DNA of 64,000 nucleotides, taken from Rhipicephalus microplus (Eukaryota; Arthropoda; Arachnida; Ixodida; Ixodidae). The notes beneath the pieces are model-generated. The model was given only the letters and a program-made list of their open reading frames with translations, had not been told where the DNA came from and searched no databases. The DNA is taken from NCBI RefSeq assembly GCF_043290135.1, contig NC_134707.1, positions 70,671,906-70,735,905 of the forward strand, given 5' to 3'. Positions within the stretch are counted from its first letter, which is position 1, and the number at the start of each line of letters is the position of its first letter. Positions 31,173-42,300 of the stretch are shown here, piece by piece. The position numbers and the translations under genes were made by a program.

Positions 31173-31576
31173 ACCTTTGAAGAGGGCTCTTCGTTTTGTA
31201 CTTTGAAAGAAGTCATGCGGAAAGAAGAAAACGAGGATGTGCCGAAGGAAACAAGCGGACACATCCGGTGTCTTGTTCAGATCTTCAGCATATTCCTTCA
31301 GCCCTTCAGCATAGAAAGAGATAAAAGAGAGAAAATGTGTAGGAGAGAGGGATGGAAGATAGAATTACGGGCACAGTTGAGGGAGCACATACAGTTCAAT
31401 ATAGCGCTGAAATAAAACAACGATCTAGTCATCAAGCACAAAAAGCAAACAGGTTATACCGGAATAATTGTTCCACCTTGTTTTATTTTCCTCTTGTGCA
31501 GTCATACTTTTGATTTATTTCCCTTTTTTATTTTATCCATTCAAGCACAAGCTGTGTGAAAAGATTTTCAGTAATA
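31173..31576. other. no gene recognised (400 bp)
   Basis: Nothing assigned; a short A/G-rich frame at 31128-31415 overlaps the SINE remnant and is not supported. Confidence 0.35.
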
Positions 31577-31580
31577 AAGC

Positions 31581-31621
<41 letters not shown>
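31577..31621 (+). repeat. (GTT)n microsatellite
   Basis: About 14 TTG/GTT units. It adjoins the hairpin at 31621-31667. Confidence 0.95.
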
Positions 31622-31623
<2 letters not shown>

Positions 31624-31667
31624 GATCGTGGATGCTAACTCTGTTAGAGCTAGCATCCGCGATCACA
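31621..31667. repeat. 22-bp-arm near-perfect hairpin next to (GTT)n
   Basis: TGTGATCGTGGATGCTAACTCT (31621-31642) pairs with 31646-31667 across a GTT loop, with two non-Watson-Crick positions that are G-U-type on one strand. On the minus strand the hairpin is followed by (ACA)n, the layout of some LINE/SINE 3' ends. Upstream on the minus strand is a Cys-rich open frame (CRCEVQGQNKHGRCGG) of unknown kind. Confidence 0.6.
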
Positions 31668-34600
31668 CGATTTTGCCGTGTGTTCTCCCAGCGTGCTACA
31701 ATTCTTGTTGTGAAAACGCTGGAACTAACACAACGAGCAGTGCTTTTCTTCATACATTCGCTGCAGTGGCCGCCACAACGGCCATGTTTGTTCTGGCCTT
31801 GCACTTCGCACCGACAGTAGATACGTGACCCAGTCACGCCAGAGGGTACTTTGCGGAATCAATAAGCCGAGCCAGCTGCGAAAACATGGCTAGCCACCAC
31901 GACGTGACAGTTTGTCATTGAGCGAGCCTGAGCAACGCACAACATGCTCTGTTCCATTGTTGCCGTGAGCACCGGAGTTGGGAGTCAGACTTTTGCTTCG
32001 ACAGGAACAGGGATGCCTATGTATCTTGGAAGAATAGTTGCATAATGCGTGTCATTAGAGACGCTTCACTGCGCAGTTCGATGTCACAGTGTATCTGTAG
32101 TTGGGTTCACCTGAACGAGTACGTTGTACCCACGAGGAACGTCGTCAAAAGGACCGTGAGTTATGAAAGATGAATCGAACAGCCAATGTCACCATCTGAG
32201 TATATAATGCACAAGACAAGCGACTGTGTGGGGCACAAGGTTACCTAAAAATTGCTAGAGCTAAAAATTTAAAATAGTGCGCTAAATCAGTCGAACTCGC
32301 CTCCATGCTCATGATGACCATGAATCCACCATAGCAAATAAACTGAAGGAATGACGCAGCCTTTTTAGTTCGTAATTAGAAAGTAATTATACCCCAGAAA
32401 ATAATTTGTCATAGTGCAATCATTGTTTCTATACTCGCGAGATGACTTCGTCACGCCTTCGAAGTGGTCTGTATGCGCGAATGGGCATGGAGAATCTATG
32501 CAATGTTCGCAATTGATCGAATAGAGGTTGTGTCACCTGGAAGAGGGAACGATTTGGCAGCGCTGTATAACTATCTCGTTTGTCATTAAAGCACTCTTCT
32601 AAACGAAGAATTAACTGCTACTACTCCTTTCACTTGCTAATTACTAGTAGAAAGTCCCTAACTCATACGAGAATTTGGAACGTAACGACGCTGTATTGCA
32701 GCTGTGATCCAAGAAACAGTAAAATGCATAAAAGTGGGCTTAGACAGGTACCGCTAGGTCTCTGCCATCATCGTTGCTAACGAAGAAAAGCGTGAGATTC
32801 TGCATGCTCCCATTGCCCAATCTCAATTATTATTAGTGACGATGAAGGTCAGCAAGTTCAATCCACATCAACGCCTTATTAAGTCTGAGTTTGCCCCATG
32901 CTTGAGCAATCTCCGAATAATTGAGCAAACACACACTTCTGCAATGGTGATGGGTTCTGGGGGCATAAACGTAATCCTAGGAGAACGAACCTAATGCTAG
33001 AAAGAGCAGTTGCATTATTGACCACTCCGCTGTGATCAGAATAGTAGTTAAACAAGGATTCAGCTATCTCAGACTGAATGTCAAGCACACATAATCTTGG
33101 CCAAATTTGAAGCAGGGATAAAGATTTGGAATACGCTAATTTATAAGGATTTTCAAGCAGAAATAAATTCAAGATATCTTTGTGTGAGTATTTTTATGAC
33201 ATTCACACTTCTTTTTAATGCAGCTTCATCATCAACGATTACTAAGTAACTGTCTACAAATGTTAAACTCTTGTACTATACCTAACAAAGCAATTTCAGT
33301 TGCTTAATCTACTTCTACATGAAACTGGTGCAGAATAAATAGTTTTTTTTCTATACATTCAGGCAGCCATGCAAAAATTGTGTGCGCATTTGATGGTCGC
33401 CAGTTTTACCCAGCAGAGAACAAAAATAAAAAAACGCGGTATTTCCTCCTTGCACCTCAGCGTGTTTTAAGCTCGTAAAAACAATAAATTTCAAATAATG
33501 ATGCACCCATGCGTGAACCAATGGCTGTTCTTCTGCATATCCATCCGACCCCTTCCACACGCACGCACACACGCAAAAAGGCACGTAGCTAGGATTTTTT
33601 TTTCTTCGATGGGAGGGGCAAGGCCTAACTTTTCGGAAATTTTTTCATGGCAGATAGAAAGAAAATTGCCCGGCAATGTAGAATGAGCTAATTTGTTGGA
33701 ATAAATTTAGAACAAAGTGTAATGCAGCACAAGAAGTGAGTTCATCAGCTATGGAAAGCAAATTGTGACATTGCAGCAAGGCTAGCGCTAGTGCACCGGA
33801 AAGAATGTTCTCCCACTATATAATCTCGACGAAGAAGTCTCATGCAAAATGATTAACTTAAAAAATGAGTGACATAAATAAAGAGAAGGGAGAATACAAG
33901 AAAACCAGTCACCTATTTACGCAGGTGAGACAAAAAAAAAACCGAACGCTTTCTCTTCCAAACTTCTCATACTTTAGCCTAAAACAGGCCTGCGAAAATA
34001 ACGGGAGCTATTTTATGGGATTAACTCAAAAAAAAAAAAAAAGAACACACATATCTCGCAAAACAGCTTTATTAGGCAACAAAGAACTAAATCACAGATG
34101 CTTCCCTGACACAAAAGAGGCAGAATGTTAACATTCATTTTAGCAGGCAATATAAAAAAGAGCATTGCTAATGGGTTTAATAAATAGTAAAGGTCAATGC
34201 AGAAGAAAGAAAAAAAAACGAGCATGTAGCCTCGCCGAAAAGAGCAGTTCACGCTGCAATAAAATTGCGTCGCGGTTTTTCCGCATACACAGCGATAACT
34301 TCGTCGACACTGATTCACATACGATGAATGGGCGTTGGGGCTGGACCATCAAGCCGCTCCTTAGCCTTCCGGTTCCTCAAATACGTTTTCACTCTTCTCA
34401 GTGTCGACAAGCTGCGTTTTATAGCAGCTGTATTCACTGTACTCACCCTTGTTGCAGTTTTTGATGTGTTCTAAAGACCAATAATCTTTTTCTGGGCTCA
34501 CATAATGTTAGCGCAGACATAGCTAAACACATCTCGAATGTGCCGGAGACCGCGAAACATATCTACAAGCATTTGGGATCAATTTACATGGCGCAATAGT

Positions 34601-36717
34601 TTGGCTATTTTTTGCCAGCGAGAAATCAGAGCCGTCTGTATCACCCTTCATGTAATGGTGCTTGACCCCCACACCAACAGTTTTAAAATTTTTTTTCTGA
34701 CTATAAGCGGTTCCTCATAAGTTACAAATATGGTGCAGTACAACCAAGCTCATTGTTGCCGCTGCGTGGAGCTGTCACGTGCAACTGTACACGATTACAA
34801 AACACTGTAATGGCAGATACTCTGCATATTTTGCGCAACGTAACAGAGGCGTCATGAGAAAAGCGCATAAAAGAATTGTCGAAAATAGTATAACACAAGC
34901 TTACCACGTGCATTTGTGCCAGCGTTATTTCTTCAACGCTTGGCCTCTGATTGTTTGCACGCCGATGTAATCTCTGGCCGTGAATAAATCGGCTCTGCCA
35001 CAAAACCACTGTTTTGTGAGCTAGTTTCAAAGCACGTCTTCCTACATAGGCGTGACGGATCGATGTGGTAGTTTTCAGATAAGGTTGGCAGAGAACTTTT
35101 CCGGCTCCAGGTGAGTGATGTTAGAGACATTGTTGTGTGGTTCAGCCAGCAATCGCACGTGTCAAAATATAAAAGAGAGCAACTACGTACTTTTACTGAA
35201 CATGCGAAAAATAAGCAAGACGTCATAAAGAGCTGATTTTCTACGATCGAATCAATATTGTCCAGCTCTAGTGACATAGAGAGAAACTATGTGCATAGTA
35301 GCATTTATTATAACTATTTTATTATATTCGTGAGCCCCTTCCCCCCTCCCCAAATTTTAACGTGCTGTTGTCGAGGAGGGAAATCGTGGAATTGAGGTTA
35401 AATTTAACTAAGCTAACAACTCAACATAGGGCGTGTGCAGATCGATCACCCTTCCCCGGACACGCACAAAGAAGAATGCAACACGAGTACGTGCATATGT
35501 ATGTCGCCGAACAAATGCAAGTAAGTGAAGAACAGAATACCAAAACGTAAAAAAACGACAAAGTAAACTTCTAAAGAAGATATCACGTTCCTTCTAAAAT
35601 GCATCGAAAGATATTGGAAGCTGTTTAAATATGCAAATTCTCATTTTAAAGAAATTGAAACATAGGACCATTTAAGAAAACATCACTGAAATTTGAGTAC
35701 CAGATAGATTAGTATACAGAGAAGGTCGTTCGCGAGGAACTCTTAACCGCTCATTTGCTTAAAAGAAGTTTTCACTGCATTAAGAGTATCTGTAATGGGG
35801 CGATAAACGTTTAGCGAGAATTCCGGCTCGTCGTCGCGAAAAACGCTGTCTTGTTTTATTCTATTTTGCCCGTGACAGTTCCTCACTATATGCATTTTGT
35901 CAAACTCGATGGTCGGGCGGGGGATGTTATTAAAGCTTTCTGCGAAAATTCACGGAAACGAAGTTTTGCTTAAACACTTCGAAGTGCATTCCAGGTGAAA
36001 ACAACGTGAAAGAAAGCAGTATATTTACAGACCCGTTCGTTCTGAACGTCGTGTACGTGTAAACATTGCACTCAAAGGAAAACGGCCAAGCCTTAAGCTG
36101 AGTCGGAGGACGTGCGTCATTGCAGGAGGGCGCCCCGGACGGCTGTGTCCTTGTAGTGTCAGCTGCACCGGGGAAGAGCAATCAGGGCTAAGTGCAAGAG
36201 CGGCAAAGGTAGGGAAAGAGTACACAAAAACATAAGAAAAAAACAGAAATAGAGAAATTGTAATGCATTGTTGTGCACTAACGTACTGCGTTGTCCGCTC
36301 AAGTAGCGTCCGAAATAAGGTGCAAGAGCCGTCGTCGACAACATGATTCCTGCAGGCAAAAAAAAAATTTGAAGAAAAAAAAAAGCTTCATTTTGTTTTT
36401 GCGATTGAAGCACCGCACTCGTGGCATTGTAGTCCTCTCCTAAGGGCACGGAGACAGTTGTGTGCGCAGCTGCAAAGGATATTTCACCATATTTTCATTT
36501 GCTTGTGAACAGTTTGTTGCCTCTTTTGGGCTATTATGAGTGTTCAGTATGGTCCCAAGCGTCATACATCGCCATACGAGGAACTCAATTAGAATTTCCT
36601 AATTGGAATCATTGCAGCTGGTAATATTTTAATACTTACAATAATAAATAATAAAGTCAGTATCTATTTTACAATATTCAACATTATTTTTATCTCTAGA
36701 ATAATGGTTCTAGTCTA
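31668..36717. other. no gene recognised (5 kb)
   Basis: AT-rich DNA with A/T runs (e.g. 34028-34042, 36358-36386). None of the short reading frames shows a domain, and I see no long repeat shared with other parts of the window. Confidence 0.4.
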
Positions 36718-37492
36718 CCCTTTTAGGGGCGAAACTCCTTATAGCGGCACCTATTTGTCCCTCGTAGCCGATATAGTATGTAACAAGTATATCATTTTGA
36801 CCTCCAAGGTGGTGCCCGTGAGGGATTTCTTCTGTGCATTGTTGAACAATAAAAAAAATGCTTAATGTACATGCCAATGGCTGCTAATGGGTAACGAGAG
36901 ACAGGAGCATTCGGGTTTTAGTTAACGCGCACGCTGCAATTCTCATTAGCAGCCATTGGCATGTACATTAAGCACCATCTGACAGGAAAAGGTTGCTACG
37001 GTATACTCGCTGGGCGTAACCTTCTTGGTTTTAGAAATGTTTTAGCGAGCGTAGAGCCGTGGTGCCATGAATACAGTGAACAAGTATATACCATGAACTT
37101 GAGGTGTTTATAGGTGGGAAGTAGACCCGAAGGGCAAGCTGTAAGAAAGTGTGCGTGTCCCACCTCTCGTTTAGTGCTTAGAATGTCCGCTGGATGGAGG
37201 TGCTGCTATATGAGGAATATATGATGAAAAGATGCGAGATGGTGGTACTTGGAGTGTTGAATAGATGGACGAACGGATACACAGACAGATGCATGGATGG
37301 ACGCATGGACGGACGCAGGGGCGGATGCATGGACGAACGCAGGGACGGACGCATGAACAGACGCACGTACGGACGGGTGGATGGACGCATGGACGGTCAC
37401 ACAGACGGACGCATGGACGGACGGAAGCAAGAACGAGTGGACGGACGAATGCTTCTCCCCACTCTTCATCATTTACTCCGTGGATATGCTGC
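36718..37492 (-). repeat. CGTC-minisatellite element, copy 5 (inverted)
   Basis: Read on the minus strand it starts GGCAGCATATCCACGGAGTAAATGATG (37492) and carries the CGTC minisatellite (37260-37450). It has one module and ends GCTATAAGGAGTTTCGCCCCTAAAAG. Only one tandem module is present, against two in copies 1 and 4. The inverted repeat at 36860-36973 is perfect in this copy. Confidence 0.75.
36860..36973. repeat. 30-bp perfect inverted repeat inside CGTC copy 5
   Basis: The arm 36860-36889 (GCTTAATGTACATGCCAATG...) is the exact reverse complement of 36944-36973, separated by 54 bp. Copies 1 and 4 hold diverged versions. Confidence 0.85.
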
Positions 37493-37699
37493 CAAGTTTT
37501 TATTCTTTCCATTTTCCGTTCACTTGGCTGTTTTGCATTTTCACTTTTATTTGAATGAATTTTCTCTTATGACTGAATTGTTTAAACTCAATTGTTATTT
37601 TTGGTTGCGCAAGCAAAAAGGCCTTTGTTACCACGACTTACGACTTTGAGTGTGCATGTTCTCCTCTCTCTCCCCCTCTCTATTTTCAAGCTTTCTCCT

Positions 37700-37765
37700 G
37701 TCCCCTAATAAGGTTCGCGTACCTGTAAGTATGGACTGGTTAACATGCCTGCCTTTCCTTTTCCT
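37700..37765 (+). repeat. fragment of RNase H-type element 3' tail (plus)
   Basis: GGTTAACATGCCTGCCTTTCC resembles the tail at 17150-17215 in reverse orientation. Weakly supported. Confidence 0.35.
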
Positions 37766-37869
37766 CCTGTTCATGGGTACGTACAGTATAGTGTGAGTGT
37801 GACAAGCGAACGAATCTTCACTCTCTTTACATTTCCCACATAGTACATTTCTTACGTTCAGTACATTTC

Positions 37870-38364
37870 TTTTACCCTAACCAACACGGTTTTCAAAAAG
37901 GACTTTCATGTAACACTCAACTCGCCCTGTTCGTTAATGACATAAGCTCTAGCCTGGAATATAAGATACCTGTAACGCCATTTACATTGATTTCGAAAAA
38001 GCCTTTGACAATGTTCCCCCTAATATATTATTCTTGAAGCTTCCACGTCTTAACCTTAATTGTCTTGTTTTTAATTGGATATGTGACTTCTTGACTAACC
38101 TTAAGCAGTTCGTTTGTGCTAACAACCATTACTCCTCCCTATCCACTGTAACCTCCGGTGTACCTCAAGGCACTGTCCTTGGTCCTCTGCTATTCCTAAT
38201 CTATAATAAGGACCTCCCCGATAACTTAAGTTCTAACATTCGTCTATTCGCAGGCGACTGTGTCATTTATCGTCCTGTTTAGAATGAAAGCGACACTGTC
38301 ATCCTACAATCTGATCTTTCTTTGATTCAATCTTGGTGCGAAAACTGGCTGATGTTTCTTAACA
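37870..38364 (+). pseudogene. L2/CR1-like reverse transcriptase, left part of a split element
   Basis: RT motifs read NQHGFQKGLSCNTQL, IYIDFEKAFDNVPP (motif A, after a frameshift near 37975), SGVPQGTVLGPLLFLIY (motif B), IRLFAGDCVIY (motif C; ADD changed to AGD) and LIQSWCENWLMFLN. A stop lies at 38281. The frame breaks at TCTTAACA (38357-38364), where the I-group element was inserted, and resumes at 43027 with IKKTCAISFHH. 5' truncated. Confidence 0.85.
38357..38364 (+). repeat. target-site duplication, left (I-group insertion)
   Basis: TCTTAACA, repeated at 43019-43026. Removing 38365-43026 rejoins the interrupted L2 reading frame. Confidence 0.85.
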
Positions 38365-38365
38365 A

Positions 38366-39352
38366 ACTGCAAGCTCAAACTGCAAGTATCGCTTTATCAA
38401 GAAGGCGCCACCCACCCCGCAATCGAAGCAAGAAGCGCAAGAACCTTCGTCGAACATCCATCGCAACCCATCTCACAGTGGCTCCTCCAGCAGACGCTCA
38501 CCATCATCTCGAGACCATTCTGCATCTTTCCCACCACTCGGGAACAGCAGCAACCAGCAGCAGCGCCGAGAGAGCAGGTCCCCATCCCACACCCGGCGCT
38601 CAGGGTCTCGTTCAGCTAAACGACGTGGCAGCAGGTGTCGATCCCACAGCAGGCGCCCGAGGTCACGCTCAGCCCAACGACGAGACAGCAGGCCCTCATC
38701 TCACTCAAGGTCCAAATCAGCCAGGCGCAGCCCATCGGTGTCTCGTTCATCCAGTCGAGGTCCCGGAGAAGCGTCCAAGTCGGTGGCCTGGCAGCGGGGC
38801 GCCCCGGCATCACTACTATTTTCCGATTCACAGGTGAGGGAGTTGGCAAAGGAGAATTCTGCCCTTAAGGCTCAAATCTCGGCCCAGCAGTCCCAGATAG
38901 CTAAATTGACTAGCTACATCCAGTCTCTAGAAGCCAAAATAGATAGAGCACTCAGTATCGACAAACAAACTACACCCACATCATCCGAAACACAAGACGC
39001 ACATCCGAACCCCCTGGCACCAAACCCGGCGTTATCGCCAGTTCCTCAACTTCAGAACGCTAATAAACGCAAGGCAGCTACACCCACAGCTTCACTCCAC
39101 GCAGACGCCGACATCACTACAAAAGTAACGACGGCAGTCACGGCAGCCATCTCAACGCTGAAATCCGATCTGAACGCTGAAATAGAAACGCGCTTTAATG
39201 CGATCCACCAAACCATCCGGGAAACAACCACCTCATTCGCCGTGTTAAAGAGCTCGACCGAAGCTGCACTGGCCGACTTCAGTGTGCAGTTGGCCATCCA
39301 CCGCACACCATCCAATAGCCGGCAAACACCGGCCCCTACGCCAATAACATAG
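38366..39352 (+). CDS. ORF1 of I-group non-LTR retrotransposon, 5' truncated, SR-rich
   Basis: The frame is open from the insertion boundary to TAG 39350-39352 (~328 codons) and contains no Met codon in its full length, so the start is missing. The first ~130 residues are Ser/Arg-rich (e.g. RSPSHTRRSGSRSAKRRGS and SHSRSKSARRSPSVSRSSSR at about 38570-38765), like RS domains of splicing factors. A coiled-coil segment follows (VRELAKENSALKAQISAQQ), then a Thr/Pro-rich linker and a second helical region (ETRFNAIHQTIRETT). No CCHC knuckle is visible, unlike many I/Jockey ORF1 proteins. Expected role: RNA binding and RNP formation. ORF2 begins two bases after the stop. Confidence 0.75.
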   Translation, partial: TASSNCKYRFIKKAPPTPQSKQEAQEPSSNIHRNPSHSGSSSRRSPSSRDHSASFPPLGNSSNQQQRRESRSPSHTRRSGSRSAKRRGSRCRSHSRRPRSRSAQRRDSRPSSHSRSKSARRSPSVSRSSSRGPGEASKSVAWQRGAPASLLFSDSQVRELAKENSALKAQISAQQSQIAKLTSYIQSLEAKIDRALSIDKQTTPTSSETQDAHPNPLAPNPALSPVPQLQNANKRKAATPTASLHADADITTKVTTAVTAAISTLKSDLNAEIETRFNAIHQTIRETTTSFAVLKSSTEAALADFSVQLAIHRTPSNSRQTPAPTPIT

Positions 39353-39354
39353 TC

Positions 39355-42300
39355 ATGGCGGCTCTCCACACGCTCACCGTCTGGCAGTGGAACTGCAGGA
39401 GCTTCCGCAATAAGAAGGGCCATCTGCAGCAACATATCCAGCATATTCAAAACCACGCACCAAATGGGGAATGTTCGCCGGACATCATAGTTTTACAAGA
39501 AACGAACACTGCCGCTCAACTGCCCGGATACGCATCATATAATCAGAAAATAGACATATCCGCGAGCGCACAATGCCACACTGCCATCTTAGTACACAAG
39601 AATGTCACAGCCATTCAACATGAAATTGAGGGTGCGAGTATTCATCACACACTGGTGGAAATTATACCAAAAAGACGAGGAGACAAGCCACTCTTCATTT
39701 TAAATATATACAGCCCTCCAAGAGATACAGCTGCGGATCTACCTTACATCTTTCGGAAAGCAACAAATCTGGCGAAGGATGCAAAGCTGCTCGTACTAGG
39801 CGATTTTAACGCAAAACATCCCGAATGGGGATACCCGAAATCCAACCCCAAGGGTCGCCGATTATGGAGCATCATACACGACCTAGGTTTCAGTATCCTC
39901 AATGATCCGGAGCAATCGACGCGAATCGGGAACAGCGTATGTCGAGATACTACCCCAGACCTCTCCCTTTGCAAAAACACGGAGGGTGCCCGTTGGCAAA
40001 ACACAGGTCACACCGTAGGAAGTGACCATTTCATTCTAGCGGTAACCATTGAGTTAACCACAAGCAATGTAAAAAAACGAGCCACAGCTCGCATTACAGA
40101 CTGGGATAAATTCCGCCAACTGCGCAAAGAAACGGCACCCGATTCGGTATTGGACTTGAACGAATGGATACTTTCTTTGAGTCGAGATGTGGACGCTACA
40201 ACATACCAAGCAGACGTAACTCCGGAACAGCCATCAACAGATTCACGCCTTCTACATATGTGGGAGGCGCATGAAAGCCTCATGCGTAGGTGGCGGCGCC
40301 AACGTCACAACACAAGGCTCCGCCGCCGCATCTCGAGGCTCGAACGTGAATTAGAAGCCCACACCGCTGTGCTAACACGCCAACAGTGGGGCCAACTTTG
40401 CGGCAGCCTCAATGGCCAGATGGGCTGCAAGAAAACGTGGCATCTTCTGCGACACCTGCTGGACCCTGGTAGCTCCAAGTCGGCCGCACGCAAACAGCTC
40501 GCGCGAATTGTCCATCAATACCCGGGCACCAACGAAGAGCTGCTGGAGGAGCTCATCACCCGCTACATCAACACATCTCAGAAACAGAACAGCACAGAGC
40601 AGTTGCCTGAATACACTGGAACAGCCAACGAACAGTTGGACGCCGACATTTCGGAAAGTGAGGTTTGCATAGCGCTACATAAACTGCGTACAACATCGGC
40701 ACCCGGTCCTGACGGGGTGACAAATAAGACGCTGCGCAACCTCGATCCAAAGTCGGTAGGGGCCATTACTGAATATATGAATGAGTGCTGGAGGTCCGGC
40801 CATTTGCCATCAGAATGGAAACACGCAAGGGTCGCGTTTATACCGAAACCGGGCAAGAAACTCGACCTGGAGAATCTTCGTCCAATCTCGTTGACCTCCT
40901 GCCTGGGCAAACTAATGGAGCATGTTGTCCTCTGTCGCTTGCAAAATTTCGCGGAAGAGCACCGCCTACTTCCCCCCACAATGCTGGGCTTCAGGGCCCA
41001 TCTATCCACTCAGGATGCGCTCATCCAGTTGCATCACGATCTCCTACGACCTGAGAGTGGCACTAGTACCAAGGCTTTGCTCGGTCTGGACCTTCACAAA
41101 GCATTTGACAACGTGAAGCATAGTGCCATTTTAGGCAGTCTGTCCGAACTACGATCCGGGGAACGCATATTTAACTACGTCCGTGCTTTCTTATCTAATC
41201 GAACGGTTGAACTCTCAGTGGGTGACCTTCGTTCTAAGCTCATCACACTCGGTGATCGCGGCACCCCGCAGGGAGCTGTTTTGTCCCCTTTCCTTTTCAA
41301 CCTCGCTATGAGGTCACTACCTCCCAAACTTGACACGATACCCGGCCTGCGATACACCCTCTACGCAGATGACATCACGCTCTGGACGACGGTGGGATCC
41401 GATGGTCAAATCGAGGAGACTCTTCAAAGAGCAACCGACGTAGTCGTTCAGCACGTGTCAGAAGCGGGTTTGGAGTGTTCCCAGAGCAAATCGGAGCTAC
41501 TATTACTGCGACCTCCAGATCGCCGCAAAATTAAGACTCCACTTCCTAGTATTAACGTGTATGTCAATGACACGCCAATTAAGCAGGTGGCCCACATGAG
41601 AGTACTCGGACTCATTGTGCAAACAAACCACCACAACAACATTACGCTAGACCGTCTCACCGTAACCGTGAACCAGACGGCCCATCTTATATCTCGAGTG
41701 AGCGCTCGCAATCGAGGCATGAAGGAGAAAGAACTGCTACAGATAATTCAAGCCTTCGTTTTGTCGCGCTTCACGTACGCCCTCCCTTATTTGCACCTCC
41801 TTCAATCTGAGCGAGCCCAACTAAATCGGCTCTTACGCAAAGCGTATAAGGTGGCATTGGGTCTCCCCCGAAACACATCGACAGAGCACCTCCTCAGTCT
41901 TGGGCTGCATAACACCTTAGAAGAACTTCTTGAAGCGCATCTTACGGCGCAAATTCACCGATTACAGGGAAGCAGGACGGGGCGTTGGATCCTTGCTAAC
42001 ATTGACCATGTGGTATCTCCTACGGGTAACGATCCGGCTGTCATCCCCCCCAACATCAGAAAGAAATTCCTCATAAAACCACTGCCAAAGAACATGTTGG
42101 CCAGCCATCACGACGGTAGAAGGAAAGCGAGGGCCAAATTCTTGCAAAAAACGTACGCGTCCAACCCAACCGTTGCGTACGTTGACGCCGCCCAATACCG
42201 AGAGTTTACTAAAGCATATGCAATAAGCGTAATCACTCTCCCCGGCAACAACGCCAATTCACCTCAAATTAAAGCGGCTGCTTCTGTCCGTGTGCTTAAT

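Noticed and set aside
31556..31837. Poly-Val and poly-Asn frames.
   Set aside because: Microsatellite artefact; the Cys-rich end of the minus frame is noted only as context of the hairpin.
31668..36717. Host gene search in the longest repeat-poor stretch.
   Set aside because: Only short frames without domains, so no gene call is justified.
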